Positions 55,483 to 64,000 are shown, numbered from the stretch's first letter. The stretch is 64,000 bases of DNA from Hyphomicrobiales bacterium (GCA_900471515.1 UCFC01000014.1:1-64000); one strand, 5' to 3'. Made by a program: numbers and translations. Notes: generated by a model not told the origin, from the letters alone.

Positions 55483-56469
55483 CTACCAGCGCTGATGCAC
55501 ATGCGGCGCGATGAGGCGCTCGTAGATTTCGCGCGTCGCCGCCATGACGTCGGCCGAAAGCGGCGCAAGATCGGCGGCGGCCGCATTCGCGCTCGCCTGT
55601 TGGGCATTGCGTGCGCCGGGAATGACGACGGTGACGGCCTCCGCCATCAGGATCCAGCGCAGCGCGAAGGCCGCCATGCCGGCACCGGCGGGGACGAGCT
55701 TGCGCACGTCCTCGACCGCCTGCAGGCCGACCTCGAAAGGCACGCCCGCGAAGGTCTCGCCGACATCGAAGGCTTCGCCGTGACGGTTGAAGTTGCGGTG
55801 GTCATCGCTCGCGAACTGGGTGTCGCGGGTGATCTTGCCGGACAGGAGGCCGCTTGCGAGCGGCACCCGCGCGATGACCGCCACGTTCTTGCGGCGGGCT
55901 TCGCCGAAGAAGAGGTGATCGGGACGCTGGCGGAAGATGTTGTAGATGATCTGGATGCTGACGACGCCGGGATACTCGATCGCCTTCAAGGCTTCCTCGA
56001 CCTTCTCGACGCTGACCCCGTAGCCCTTGATCTTGCCTGCCTTCTGCAACTCGTCCAGAGCCGCGAAGACCTCCGGGCGGTAGAGCACCTCCGTCGGCGG
56101 GCAGTGCAGCTGCACGAGATCGAGACTGTCCACCTGCAGGTTCTTGAGGCTGCGGTCGATGAAGCCTTCGAGATTGGCCTTGTTGTAGCCCTCGGCGACA
56201 TGCGGGTTGAGACGGCGGCCGGCCTTGGTCGCAACCATCGGGCGTTGGCCGCCCCGCGCCTTCAGCACGTCGGCAATGATCTTTTCGGAGCGCCCGTCGC
56301 CGTAAACGTCGGCGGTATCGATGAAGGTCATGCCGGCGTCGAGCGCGGCATTCAGCGCTGCGCGGCCGTCCGCTTCGCTGACGTCGCCCCAGGAGCCGCC
56401 GATCTGCCAGGCGCCGAAGCCGACATCGGTGACGGTAAAGGGCAGGCGGCCGAAAGCATGATGTTTCAT
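55483..56469 (-). CDS. Aldo/keto reductase
   Basis: A 328-aa NADPH-dependent TIM-barrel enzyme: VGFGAWQIGGSWGDVSEADG, FIDTADVYGDGRSEKIIADV (catalytic Asp and Tyr), MVATKAGRRL (Lys), VQLHCPPTEVLYRPEVFAAL (His), and GVSVEKVEEALK. It matches the general-stress-like AKR subfamily. The substrate is unknown. The ATG at 56469 follows GGAGGATTTTTC. Confidence 0.93.
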   Translation of the reverse strand: MKHHAFGRLPFTVTDVGFGAWQIGGSWGDVSEADGRAALNAALDAGMTFIDTADVYGDGRSEKIIADVLKARGGQRPMVATKAGRRLNPHVAEGYNKANLEGFIDRSLKNLQVDSLDLVQLHCPPTEVLYRPEVFAALDELQKAGKIKGYGVSVEKVEEALKAIEYPGVVSIQIIYNIFRQRPDHLFFGEARRKNVAVIARVPLASGLLSGKITRDTQFASDDHRNFNRHGEAFDVGETFAGVPFEVGLQAVEDVRKLVPAGAGMAAFALRWILMAEAVTVVIPGARNAQQASANAAAADLAPLSADVMAATREIYERLIAPHVHQRW

Positions 56470-56619
56470 GAAAAATCCTCCGTTCGTGATGAAAGGCCCT
56501 CGCAGTAGCAGGCGCCGGGGAGGGCGGCAATCGCCGATGCCGCTTGGATCGCCTGCTGCGATCAAATATCCTTGTGCGCGACGGCTTCAACGGCAGACGA
56601 CGCAAGAACAGGAAAGACC

Positions 56620-57021
56620 ATGGATATCAAGACTGCAGGCTCGCGCCCCTCGACGAAGGCCCAGGCCGATTATTTCACCGGTTCGGTCCGGCTGGATCCG
56701 CTCGTCGAAGCGCCTGAGCCGGCGCGCGTGCGGGCCGCGCACGTGACCTTCGAACCGGGCGCGCGCACCGCCTGGCATACCCATCCCCTGGGCCAGACAT
56801 TGATCGTGACCGCCGGCAGGGGGCTCGTTCAGACCTGGGGCGGAGAAATCAGGGAAGTCCGCCCCGGCGATGTCGTCTGGTTCGCGCCGGGCGAGAAACA
56901 TTGGCATGGCGCAAGCCCGCAGACGGCGATGAGCCACATCGCCATCCATGAAGCCCTGAACGGCAGCGCTGCAGACTGGCTGGAGCAGGTCAGCGACGAA
57001 CAATATGCCGGCAGGGCCTGA
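56620..57021 (+). CDS. Cupin domain protein
   Basis: A 133-aa single-barrel cupin: [20 protein letters not shown] (His-rich metal motif), [40 protein letters not shown] (second motif). It resembles the mandelonitrile-lyase/AraC-less cupin group often annotated as carboxymuconolactone-type cupin. The ATG at 56620 follows AGGAAAGACC. Divergent from the aldo/keto reductase. Confidence 0.9.
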   Translation: MDIKTAGSRPSTKAQADYFTGSVRLDPLVEAPEPARVRAAHVTFEPGARTAWHTHPLGQTLIVTAGRGLVQTWGGEIREVRPGDVVWFAPGEKHWHGASPQTAMSHIAIHEALNGSAADWLEQVSDEQYAGRA

Positions 57022-57354
57022 GCCGGACGCGAGCCGACAAGCGGCGCATGGAGGCGATTCGCGCTTGCCTGCGGATCGCGCGGCCGGTGCGGCGGCAGGA
57101 CCGCGCAAGCGCAAGGGCCAAAGGTCTGTGGAAAAGCGGCGCGCCCGGACGGGCCTTCGCGACACGGCGTTGCCAAGGCGGAATTGCCGGATTGGCGGGA
57201 GATCGGCAAAGGCTTTCCGAAACAATTTCCGGACTGTCATGGTTTTGTCTCCAAACCTGCTTGACACTAAATGGCGAACCCCTTAGTTAGCCGCTCATCC
57301 AAACGGCCAGCCCGTTCGGAGAGGGTGCCCAGGCACCGGATTGCTTGAAAGAAT
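57022..57354. other. Intergenic region before the tRNA-Asp pair
   Basis: About 330 nt. Open frames on both strands here show no domain, ribosome site or continuity, so I treat it as non-coding; it contains the tRNA promoter at 57261-57289. Confidence 0.4.
57261..57289 (+). promoter_or_regulatory. Sigma-70-type promoter of the tRNA-Asp genes
   Basis: TTGACA at 57261 and TAGTTA at 57284 are 17 nt apart, about 65 nt before the first tRNA. The consensus -35 and stable-RNA context make this a good candidate. Confidence 0.6.
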
Positions 57355-57431
57355 GCGGGTGTAGCTCAGTCGGTTAGAGTGCCGGCCTGTCACGCCGGAG
57401 GTCGCGGGTTCGAGCCCCGTCACTCGCGCCA
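57355..57431 (+). tRNA. tRNA-Asp (GTC), copy 1
   Basis: A 77-nt cloverleaf with encoded CCA. Acceptor GCGGGTG pairs with CACTCGC; anticodon arm CCGGC-CTGTCAC-GCCGG gives GTC; T arm GGTTCGAGCCC. Identical to the copy at 57505. Confidence 0.97.
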
Positions 57432-57504
57432 TTTCAAGGCAGGCGGCAAATCGTCGCTGTCGGTCCGGTTTCGTGTTATCCTCATGGTCCGAAAGGTCCA
57501 ATGC

Positions 57505-57581
57505 GCGGGTGTAGCTCAGTCGGTTAGAGTGCCGGCCTGTCACGCCGGAGGTCGCGGGTTCGAGCCCCGTCACTCGCGCCA
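57505..57581 (+). tRNA. tRNA-Asp (GTC), copy 2
   Basis: Sequence-identical second copy, 73 nt downstream of the first. The spacer differs from the upstream flank, so the duplication covers the tRNA only (plus a few bases). Tandem tRNA-Asp genes before nuo are probably cotranscribed and processed. Confidence 0.97.
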
Positions 57582-57829
57582 TTCATCTCCGAAAAGCCAT
57601 GCAGTTTCCGAGGGTCAGCCATGCGGCCTTCCACGACATTTGCGGATTTGTCGCGACATCGTTGCATCTGCTTGATAATGTCCGTCCGGCACTGTTCGAA
57701 TAGCTTCTGTAAAAGTCTTGCGCCGGGGCTCCGGCTGCGCTAACCACGGCTTGTTGCAACGCACGTTCGCTTGCCGGGCATTTGCCCAGTTGCGCCGCCC
57801 GGCGCCGCCGGCAAGCAGGGATGAACATG

Positions 57830-58195
57830 ATGACCGAACTGCTCAGTTCCTATATTCCGATCGCTATTTTCATCGGCATCGCGCTCGTAATCGGCCTGGC
57901 GCTTCTCATTGCGCCGTTTGCCGTCGCCTTCAAGGCGCCCGATTCGGAAAAGCTCTCGGCCTACGAATGCGGCTTCAACGCATTCGACGACGCCCGCATG
58001 AAGTTCGATATCCGCTTCTACCTCGTGTCGATTCTCTTCATCATCTTCGACCTTGAAGTTGCCTTCCTTTTCCCCTGGGCCGTTTCCTTCGGCGCGATCG
58101 GCTGGTTCGGCTTCTGGTCCATGATGGTCTTCCTCTTCGTGCTGACCATCGGCTTTATCTATGAATGGAAGAAGGGAGCCCTGGAATGGGAGTAG
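57830..58195 (+). CDS. nuoA: NADH-quinone oxidoreductase subunit A
   Basis: Membrane subunit of complex I near the quinone site, 121 aa with 3 helices. [20 protein letters not shown] and [20 protein letters not shown] are the conserved NuoA segments. ATGs at 57821, 57827 and 57830 are possible; 57830 gives the usual [11 protein letters not shown]. It overlaps nuoB by 10 nt. Head of the nuo operon. Confidence 0.97.
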   Translation: MTELLSSYIPIAIFIGIALVIGLALLIAPFAVAFKAPDSEKLSAYECGFNAFDDARMKFDIRFYLVSILFIIFDLEVAFLFPWAVSFGAIGWFGFWSMMVFLFVLTIGFIYEWKKGALEWE

Positions 58196-58770
58196 TCCCC
58201 GCTGGCAATCAGACGCTCGTGGCACCGCAGCCGAAGGGAATCATCGATCCCTCGACCGGCAAGCCGATCGGCAGCAACGACGCGTTCTTCGGCGAGATCA
58301 ACAATGAGCTCGCCGACAAGGGTTTTCTCGTCACCTCGACCGACGAGTTGATCAACTGGGCTCGTACCGGCTCGCTGATGTGGATGACCTTCGGTCTTGC
58401 CTGCTGCGCCGTCGAGATGATGCAGCTCTCCATGCCGCGTTACGACGTCGAGCGCTTTGGTTTTGCCCCGCGCGCCTCGCCGCGCCAGTCGGACGTCATG
58501 ATCGTCGCCGGTACGCTGACCAACAAGATGGCGCCTGCGCTGCGCAAGGTCTACGACCAGATGCCGGAGCCGCGTTACGTCATCTCCATGGGCTCCTGCG
58601 CCAATGGCGGCGGCTATTACCACTATTCCTATTCGGTGGTTCGCGGCTGCGACCGCGTCGTGCCGATCGATATCTACGTGCCGGGCTGTCCCCCCACGGC
58701 AGAGGCACTGCTTTACGGCGTGCTTCTGCTGCAGAAGAAGATCCGCCGCACCGGCACGATCGAACGCTAA
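58186..58770 (+). CDS. nuoB: NADH-quinone oxidoreductase subunit B
   Basis: Holds the N2 4Fe-4S cluster that reduces quinone, 194 aa. Cluster ligands: [12 protein letters not shown] (CC), [10 protein letters not shown] and [13 protein letters not shown]. An N-terminal extension common in alphaproteobacteria precedes the core. It overlaps nuoA by 10 nt; nuoC starts 18 nt downstream. Confidence 0.98.
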   Translation: MGVVPAGNQTLVAPQPKGIIDPSTGKPIGSNDAFFGEINNELADKGFLVTSTDELINWARTGSLMWMTFGLACCAVEMMQLSMPRYDVERFGFAPRASPRQSDVMIVAGTLTNKMAPALRKVYDQMPEPRYVISMGSCANGGGYYHYSYSVVRGCDRVVPIDIYVPGCPPTAEALLYGVLLLQKKIRRTGTIER

Positions 58771-58788
58771 GGGCAAGGACAGGACATT

Positions 58789-59391
58789 ATGAGCGAAGCC
58801 CTCACTGAGCTTTCGTCGTATCTTTCGCAAGCGCGCGGCAACCTGATTGCCGCCTCGCAGCTGAAATACGGCGAGCTGACGCTGACGACGACCGGCGAAA
58901 ACCTGATCCCGCTGCTGACCTTCCTGCGTGACGACGCCAAGTGCGGCTTCGTCAACCTGACGGATATTTGCGGGGTCGACTGGCCGCAGCGCGAACTGCG
59001 CTTCGATGTCGTCTACCATCTTCTGTCTCCGAAGCAGAACCTGCGCATCCGCGTCAAGGTGGCGACCGACGAGGATACGCCGGTTCCCTCCGCCTGCGCC
59101 GTCTATCCGGGCGCCGACTGGTTCGAGCGCGAAACCTGGGACATGTACGGCGTCCTCTTCACCGGCCATCCGGACCTGCGCCGCATCCTGACCGACTACG
59201 GTTTCGAAGGCCACCCGCTGCGCAAGGACTTCCCGACGACCGGTTTCGTCGAAGTCCGCTACGACGATGCGGCAAAGCGCGTCGTTTACGAGCCGGTGGA
59301 ACTGAAGCAGGAATTCCGCAATTTCGATTTCTTGTCCCCCTGGGAAGGCACGGAATACGTGCTGCCGGGGGATGAAAAGGCGAAGCGGTAA
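58789..59391 (+). CDS. nuoC: NADH-quinone oxidoreductase subunit C
   Basis: Peripheral-arm 30-kDa subunit, 200 aa. Signature region [20 protein letters not shown] with the 30-kDa motif [20 protein letters not shown] and [15 protein letters not shown]. Its stop is immediately followed by the left heptamer repeat of the inserted cassette. Confidence 0.98.
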   Translation: MSEALTELSSYLSQARGNLIAASQLKYGELTLTTTGENLIPLLTFLRDDAKCGFVNLTDICGVDWPQRELRFDVVYHLLSPKQNLRIRVKVATDEDTPVPSACAVYPGADWFERETWDMYGVLFTGHPDLRRILTDYGFEGHPLRKDFPTTGFVEVRYDDAAKRVVYEPVELKQEFRNFDFLSPWEGTEYVLPGDEKAKR

Positions 59392-59392
59392 C

Positions 59393-59422
59393 GCGAATAG
59401 TGAGTAGCGAATAGCGAATAGT
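59393..59422. repeat. Left heptamer-built repeat of the nuoC-nuoD cassette
   Basis: Four 7-bp units (GCGAATA, GTGAGTA, GCGAATA, GCGAATA) plus GT, starting one base after the nuoC stop codon. It is the inverted counterpart of 59813-59842, with 26 of 30 positions matching. Confidence 0.9.
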
Positions 59423-59432
59423 TGGAAGGGGC

Positions 59433-59798
59433 GTGCAGACGATAAACTCCTACAAGGATCTTAGGGTCTGGCAGGTGGCAATCGACCTTGCGGTAGAGTG
59501 TTATCAGTTGACTCAAAGATTTCCGAAGGAGGAGGTCTATGGTCTGACGGCCCAGATACGCAGGGCGGCGACTTCGATTGCCGCCAACATTGCTGAAGGG
59601 CACGGTCGTGAAGTCACGGGAAGTTTCATTCAGTTTTTGCGTATCTCCCAGGGTTCGCTGAAGGAATTGGAAACGCATATGCTCATTTCTCATCGTATTG
59701 GTTTGATCGATGAGGGCGAGTTCAGGCAGATGACCGGAAGGTGCGACGAAATCGGACGAATGATTCGGGCGCTAATACGGAGTCTCCAGGAGAAGTGA
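59433..59798 (+). CDS. Four-helix-bundle protein (23S rRNA IVS / Avd-like, TIGR02436)
   Basis: A 121-aa all-helical protein. The family pattern is complete: [69 protein letters not shown], and a last helix ending [10 protein letters not shown]. Known relatives include proteins encoded in 23S rRNA intervening sequences and Avd of diversity-generating retroelements, both nucleic-acid-binding pentamers, so RNA or DNA binding is plausible; no reverse transcriptase is nearby. GTG start with GGAAGGGG upstream. It is not a complex I subunit and is flanked by inverted repeats, indicating insertion. Confidence 0.93.
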   Translation: MQTINSYKDLRVWQVAIDLAVECYQLTQRFPKEEVYGLTAQIRRAATSIAANIAEGHGREVTGSFIQFLRISQGSLKELETHMLISHRIGLIDEGEFRQMTGRCDEIGRMIRALIRSLQEK

Positions 59799-59812
59799 TG
59801 AGACTGAACGAA

Positions 59813-59842
59813 ACTATTCGCTATTCGCCATTCGCTATTGGC
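59813..59842. repeat. Right heptamer-built repeat of the nuoC-nuoD cassette
   Basis: Read on the minus strand it is GCCAATA, GCGAATG, GCGAATA, GCGAATA, GT, the same four-unit structure as the left repeat in inverted orientation. The inner 16 bp of the two arms are identical. Confidence 0.9.
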
Positions 59843-59877
59843 TTGATTGGCAGCGCGTTTGGCATGGAGCACGCAGC

Positions 59878-61068
59878 ATGACCGAACATAACGTCCGTAA
59901 CTTCAACATCAATTTCGGGCCGCAGCATCCGGCAGCGCACGGCGTTCTGCGTCTTGTGCTGGAGCTTGACGGCGAAATCGTGGAGCGCGTCGATCCGCAT
60001 ATCGGCCTGCTGCACCGCGGTACCGAAAAGCTGATCGAGACCAAGACCTATCTTCAGGCCGTTCCCTATTTCGATCGCCTCGACTACGTCGCGCCGATGA
60101 ACCAGGAACATGCCTATGCGCTGGCGGTCGAAAAGCTGCTCGGCATCGAGATCCCGATTCGCGGCCAGCTGATCCGCGTTCTCTACTCGGAAATCGGCCG
60201 TATCCTGTCGCATCTGCTGAACGTCACCACGCAGGCCATGGACGTCGGCGCGCTGACGCCGCCGCTCTGGGGCTTCGAGGAGCGCGAGAAGCTGATGGTG
60301 TTCTACGAGCGTGCCTGCGGCGCGCGCATGCATGCCGCCTATTTCCGTCCGGGCGGCGTTCATCAGGATCTGCCGGAACAGCTGGTGCAGGACATCGGCA
60401 AGTGGTGCGACGAATTCCCGTCCAAGCTCGACGATATTGACGACCTTCTGACCGGCAATCGCATCTTCAAGCAGCGTAACGTCGATATCGGCGTCGTCTC
60501 GCTGGAAGATTGCTGGGCCTGGGGCTTCTCGGGCGTCATGGTGCGCGGTTCGGGTGCTGCCTGGGACCTGCGCCGCGCGCAGCCCTACGAATGTTATTCG
60601 GATCTCGAATTCGACATCCCGATCGGCAAGAACGGCGACTGTTACGACCGTTACCTGATCCGCATGATCGAAATGCGCGAATCCTGCAAGATCATGAAGC
60701 AATGCGTGAACCGCCTGCTCGGCGACGCCAGGACCGGTCCCTTCTCGTCGATCGACGGCAAGGTCGTTCCGCCGAAGCGCGGCGAGATGAAGCGGTCGAT
60801 GGAAGCGCTCATCCACCACTTCAAGCTCTATACCGAAGGTTATCACGTTCCGGCCGGCGAGGTTTACGCAGCCGTCGAGGCGCCGAAGGGCGAGTTCGGC
60901 GTCTACCTCGTCTCCGACGGCACCAACAAGCCGTACCGCTGCAAGATCCGTGCTCCGGGTTATGCGCATCTGCAGGCGATGGACTTCATGTGCCGTGGCC
61001 ACCAGCTTGCCGACGTCGCGGCCGTTCTCGGTTCGCTCGACATCGTCTTCGGCGAGGTGGACCGGTAA
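59878..61068 (+). CDS. nuoD: NADH-quinone oxidoreductase subunit D
   Basis: 49-kDa subunit forming the quinone pocket with NuoB, 396 aa. [60 protein letters not shown], and the C-terminal [38 protein letters not shown] are diagnostic. Full length. Its stop overlaps the next small gene (TAATG). Confidence 0.99.
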   Translation: MTEHNVRNFNINFGPQHPAAHGVLRLVLELDGEIVERVDPHIGLLHRGTEKLIETKTYLQAVPYFDRLDYVAPMNQEHAYALAVEKLLGIEIPIRGQLIRVLYSEIGRILSHLLNVTTQAMDVGALTPPLWGFEEREKLMVFYERACGARMHAAYFRPGGVHQDLPEQLVQDIGKWCDEFPSKLDDIDDLLTGNRIFKQRNVDIGVVSLEDCWAWGFSGVMVRGSGAAWDLRRAQPYECYSDLEFDIPIGKNGDCYDRYLIRMIEMRESCKIMKQCVNRLLGDARTGPFSSIDGKVVPPKRGEMKRSMEALIHHFKLYTEGYHVPAGEVYAAVEAPKGEFGVYLVSDGTNKPYRCKIRAPGYAHLQAMDFMCRGHQLADVAAVLGSLDIVFGEVDR

Positions 61069-61340
61069 TGCAGGCTCTGCCGCTCGCAGCTGCACTTCTT
61101 CTCCTGGCCTCTGCCGCTCTTGCGCAGGAAGCCGGCAAGCTCGGCACGCCGCTGGGCCACGAGGAGGCGCAGCAGCCGGCGGAGCAATCGTCCATGGGCG
61201 AGCTTTTGTCCAAGGGCTACGAGATCAAGGCCGCCGTGCCGAATGGCGGCAAGTTTGTGGTATTTATGCAAAAAGACCAGTCGGCCTATGCCTGTGAAAT
61301 GCAGTCTTTGACTGCTTCGCGGTGTGGAACGCTAAACTGA
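61068..61340 (+). CDS. Small secreted protein between nuoD and nuoE
   Basis: A 90-aa product whose ATG overlaps the nuoD stop by one base. Signal peptide ([20 protein letters not shown]), then EAGKLGTPLGHEEAQQPAEQ and a small domain SKGYEIKAAVPNGGKFVVFM with two Cys near the end (YACEMQSLTASRCGTLN). Similar small exported proteins occur at this position in rhizobial nuo operons. Role unknown; perhaps complex I assembly or simply coexpressed. Confidence 0.75.
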   Translation: MQALPLAAALLLLASAALAQEAGKLGTPLGHEEAQQPAEQSSMGELLSKGYEIKAAVPNGGKFVVFMQKDQSAYACEMQSLTASRCGTLN

Positions 61341-61356
61341 CAAGGCGTGAGGAAGA

Positions 61357-62502
61357 ATGTCCGTTCGTCGATTAGCCGAAGATCAATTCCAGCCGGCCGC
61401 ATTCGCTTTCAGCGATGAAAACGCGGCCTGGGCGGAAAAGACGATCCAGAAATATCCCGCAGGCCGTCAGCAATCCGCGGTCATTCCGCTGCTGATGCGC
61501 GCGCAGGAACAGGACGGTTGGGTCACGCGAGCGGCGATCGAAAAGATCGCCGACATGCTGGACATGGCCTATATCCGCGTTCTCGAAGTGGCGACTTTCT
61601 ACACCCAGTTCCAGCTGCATCCGGTCGGCACCCGCGCTCACGTGCAGGTCTGCGGCACGACGCCCTGCATGCTGCGCGGCTCGGAAAAGCTGATGGACGT
61701 CTGCCGCAGCAAGATCCACCACCACCCGTTCGAGCGCAATGCCGAAGGCACGCTCTCCTGGGAAGAGGTCGAGTGTCTCGGGGCCTGCGTCAACGCTCCG
61801 ATGGTGATGATCGGCAAGGACACCTACGAGGACCTGACGCCGGAGCGCCTGGAAGAGATCATCGATGTTTTTGCCGCCGGCAACGGCGCGAGTGTCAAGG
61901 TCGGTCCGCAGATCGACCGTCACCTCTCCTCGCCCGAGGGTGGTCCGACGACGCTGCTGGACGATATTGCCGTCACCCGCGCCCGCGTTGCCGAAGCCCC
62001 GGCCGCCAAGCCGGCCGACGCCGCGCCGGTTCCGCCCTCCGAGGCCGCCCGCCCGAAGAGCACCGATGCCGAAACCAATGCGTCGCTGAAGACGCCGGCA
62101 ACGGCGCCCAAGGCATCGGCCAGGAACGCCAAGGCTGCCGAAGCTCAGCCGCTGTCCGGCACGGCTGCTTCCGAACCCGCGGCAAAGCCTGCCGCGGAAG
62201 CCGCGCCAAAACCGTCGCTGAACGACAAGAACCGCCCGGCCGGCATCGAAAGGCCCGCCGCTCCGGACGATCTCAAGATGATCTCGGGCGTCGGCCCGAA
62301 GATCGAAGCGACGTTGCATGAAATCGGCATCTTCACCTTCGCGCAGATCGCGGCCTGGAAGAAGGCCGAACGCGAATGGGTCGACGGGTTCCTGAATTTC
62401 CGCGGCCGCATCGAGCGCGACGACTGGGTCAAGCAGGCCAAGGCGCTCGCCAAGGGCGGCGAAGCGGAATATATCAAGGTCTTCGGCAAGAAGCCGCGGT
62501 AA
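61357..62502 (+). CDS. nuoE: NADH-quinone oxidoreductase subunit E with C-terminal helix-hairpin-helix extension
   Basis: 24-kDa subunit with the N1a 2Fe-2S cluster, 381 aa, about twice the usual length. The N-terminal 170 residues are canonical NuoE (VLEVATFYTQFQLHPVGTRA, VCGTTPCMLRG, EVECLGACVNAPMVMIG). An Ala/Pro/Lys-rich linker follows, and residues about 303-380 hold a helix-hairpin-helix-like domain (DDLKMISGVGPKIEATLHEI and a basic end). This extension is typical of Rhizobiales NuoE; its function is unclear. Confidence 0.96.
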   Translation: MSVRRLAEDQFQPAAFAFSDENAAWAEKTIQKYPAGRQQSAVIPLLMRAQEQDGWVTRAAIEKIADMLDMAYIRVLEVATFYTQFQLHPVGTRAHVQVCGTTPCMLRGSEKLMDVCRSKIHHHPFERNAEGTLSWEEVECLGACVNAPMVMIGKDTYEDLTPERLEEIIDVFAAGNGASVKVGPQIDRHLSSPEGGPTTLLDDIAVTRARVAEAPAAKPADAAPVPPSEAARPKSTDAETNASLKTPATAPKASARNAKAAEAQPLSGTAASEPAAKPAAEAAPKPSLNDKNRPAGIERPAAPDDLKMISGVGPKIEATLHEIGIFTFAQIAAWKKAEREWVDGFLNFRGRIERDDWVKQAKALAKGGEAEYIKVFGKKPR

Positions 62503-62514
62503 GAGGTGTGAGAC

Positions 62515-63819
62515 ATGCTGCAAGATAAAGACCGCATCTTTACCAATATCTACGGCCTCAAGGACAAGTCCCTGAAGGGCGCGATGAGCCGCGGCCATTG
62601 GGACGGCACCAAGCAGATCCTCGAAAAGGGCCGCGACTGGATCATCGAAGAAATGAAGGCGTCCGGCCTTCGCGGCCGTGGCGGCGCAGGCTTCCCGACC
62701 GGCCTCAAATGGTCCTTCATGCCGAAGCAGAACGATGGCCGTCCGCACTATCTCGTCGTCAATGCCGACGAATCGGAGCCCGGCACCTGCAAGGACCGCG
62801 ACATCATGCGCAACGATCCGCATACGCTGATCGAAGGCTGCGTGGTGGCAAGCTTCGCCATGGGCGCCAACACCGCCTATATCTATGTGCGCGGCGAATA
62901 TATCCGCGAGCGCGAAGCCCTGCAGGCGGCAATCGACGAGTGCTACGATGCTGGCCTTCTCGGCAAGAACAACAAGCTCGGCTGGGATATGGACATTTTC
63001 GTCCACCACGGCGCCGGTGCCTATATCTGCGGCGAAGAGACCGCGCTGCTCGAAAGCCTTGAAGGCAAGAAGGGCCAGCCGCGCCTGAAGCCGCCGTTCC
63101 CGGCCAATATGGGTCTCTACGGCTGCCCGACGACGGTCAACAACGTCGAATCGATTGCCGTTGCCCCGACCATCCTGCGCCGTGGCGCCGGCTGGTTCTC
63201 CTCGTTCGGCCGTCCGAACAATGTCGGCACCAAGCTGTTCATGCTCTCGGGCCACGTCAACCGTCCCTGCACGGTCGAGGAAACGATGGGCATCACCTTC
63301 CGCGAACTGGTGGACAAGCATGCCGGCGGCATTCGTGGCGGCTGGGACAACCTGCTTGCCGTCATTCCCGGCGGCGCATCCTGCCCGATCGTTCCGGCCA
63401 AGGACATCATGGACTGCCCGATGGATTTCGACGGCCTGCGCGCCGTCGGCTCCTCCTTCGGCACGGCCGCCTCGATCGTCATGGACAAGTCCACCGACGT
63501 CATCAAGGCGATCGCCCGTATCTCGGCCTTCTTCAAGCATGAGAGCTGCGGCCAGTGCACGCCCTGCCGCGAAGGCACGGGCTGGATGTGGCGCGTGATG
63601 GAGCGCATGGCGCGCGGCAACGCCCAGAAGCGCGAAATCGACATGCTGTTCCAGGTCACCAAGCAGATCGAAGGCCACACCATCTGTGCGCTCGGCGACG
63701 CCGCCGCATGGCCGGTCCAGGGCCTGATCCGTAACTTCCGCCCGGAAATCGAAGCCCGCATCGACCAGTACACGGCCAATGCCCTCGATCACGGCGCGGT
63801 TCTGGAGGCGGCCGAGTAA
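62515..63819 (+). CDS. nuoF: NADH-quinone oxidoreductase subunit F
   Basis: 51-kDa NADH-binding flavoprotein with FMN and cluster N3, 434 aa. FMN/NADH region [60 protein letters not shown]; 4Fe-4S ligands [14 protein letters not shown] and, later, a Cys in [13 protein letters not shown]. 12 nt after nuoE. Confidence 0.99.
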   Translation: MLQDKDRIFTNIYGLKDKSLKGAMSRGHWDGTKQILEKGRDWIIEEMKASGLRGRGGAGFPTGLKWSFMPKQNDGRPHYLVVNADESEPGTCKDRDIMRNDPHTLIEGCVVASFAMGANTAYIYVRGEYIREREALQAAIDECYDAGLLGKNNKLGWDMDIFVHHGAGAYICGEETALLESLEGKKGQPRLKPPFPANMGLYGCPTTVNNVESIAVAPTILRRGAGWFSSFGRPNNVGTKLFMLSGHVNRPCTVEETMGITFRELVDKHAGGIRGGWDNLLAVIPGGASCPIVPAKDIMDCPMDFDGLRAVGSSFGTAASIVMDKSTDVIKAIARISAFFKHESCGQCTPCREGTGWMWRVMERMARGNAQKREIDMLFQVTKQIEGHTICALGDAAAWPVQGLIRNFRPEIEARIDQYTANALDHGAVLEAAE

Positions 63820-63823
63820 ACGC

Positions 63824-64000
63824 ATGACGACCAGGGTGTCCGACAGCAAGACAGGGGAAGGGGCAGCCGATTTTGCGGCTGACTTCGGCCGCCTTGCTGC
63901 CGGCATGCTGGAAAGCGCGCGGGCCATGCCCGTCCATCCGCTGATGGCGCATCCGGCTGCGGCCTTTGCTGCGGCCACCGCGATCGGCTTCGGCATTTCC
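63824..64000 (+). CDS. Hypothetical nuoF-nuoG intergenic protein (3' end outside window)
   Basis: ATG 4 nt after the nuoF stop; 59 codons visible. Begins MTTRVSDSKTGEGAADFAAD, then FGRLAAGMLESARAMPVHPL and an Ala-rich likely membrane-inserting stretch (MAHPAAAFAAATAIGFGIS). A small protein at this position occurs between nuoF and nuoG in rhizobia. Function unknown. Confidence 0.7.
   Translation, partial: MTTRVSDSKTGEGAADFAADFGRLAAGMLESARAMPVHPLMAHPAAAFAAATAIGFGIS

Noticed and set aside
57295..57582. Minus-strand ORF of 95 aa with the repeated peptide MARVTGLEPATSGVTGRHSN
   Set aside because: It is the antisense translation of the two tRNA-Asp genes, a well-known false protein in databases. 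The repeated peptide comes only from the duplicated tRNA.
59433..59798. Diversity-generating retroelement (because Avd is a four-helix-bundle protein)
   Set aside because: No reverse transcriptase or template/variable repeat pair was found in the window; only the accessory-like fold is shared.
61372..63996. Very long minus-strand ORF of 874 aa opposite nuoE-nuoF
   Set aside because: It is the shadow of high-GC genes on the other strand: Arg/Ala/Gly-rich, no domain, and the plus-strand genes are certain. The same holds for the long minus frames opposite bcsK and lon.

Overview
The window reads as a chromosomal segment of a Rhizobiaceae alphaproteobacterium (Rhizobium/Agrobacterium/Shinella-like). 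Evidence: high GC, rhizobial-type small proteins (DUF982, DUF2842), type-2 ArgC, a cellulose locus with a TPR protein in place of a full BcsC, RibN behind an FMN riboswitch, and a nuo operon with a long NuoE. From memory, the order of surface-polysaccharide genes, COX15, argC, rpsI-rplM, clpP-clpX-lon-hupB and nuo resembles Agrobacterium fabrum near Atu1230-1280; this was not checked.

Layout. 1-5.5 kb: the end of a cellulose operon (bcsB cut by the window edge, bcsZ, a TPR protein). 5.6-10.2 kb: a HAD phosphatase, tRNA-Pro(GGG), a Kelch-type exported protein and several small rhizobial proteins, including a 49-aa membrane protein. 10.2-18.5 kb: an envelope polysaccharide locus (polymerase/ligase, initiating phosphotransferase, glycosyltransferase, Wza-type exporter, Wzc/ExoP-type chain-length protein with a decayed P-loop, GNAT enzyme), which I infer to be a UPP/glucomannan-type adhesin cluster. 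18.6-27.9 kb: heme A synthase, ABC exporter, argC-speB-monooxygenase, a CmlA-type efflux pump and VOC proteins. 27.9-36.5 kb: rplM-rpsI with a promoter and a terminator-like leader, enoyl-CoA hydratase, transporters, metY, a low-GC islet and a MarR/SDR divergent pair with a perfect palindromic operator. 36.7-40.6 kb: pstSCAB behind a triple Pho box. 40.7-44 kb: VapBC-type pair, cytochrome P450, diguanylate cyclase. 44.2-49.8 kb: clpP, clpX, lon, hupB. 49.9-57 kb: FMN riboswitch-ribN, a phytase/esterase-like exported protein with its own Pho box, LysR, oxidoreductases, cupin. 57.3-64 kb: two identical tRNA-Asp genes and nuoABCDEF.

Genes that appear to work together: two attachment polysaccharide systems with a diguanylate cyclase nearby; a phosphate-starvation set (pstSCAB plus the phytase-like gene) linked by Pho boxes; a proteostasis block (clpP, clpX, lon) with heat-shock-like promoter candidates; and complex I.

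The most unusual structure is at 59.39-59.84 kb. A four-helix-bundle (S23/Avd-like) gene sits between nuoC and nuoD and is bracketed by two 30-bp inverted repeats. Each repeat is built from four copies of a 7-bp unit, and the arms match at 26 of 30 positions. It looks like a small inserted cassette in an otherwise conserved respiratory operon.
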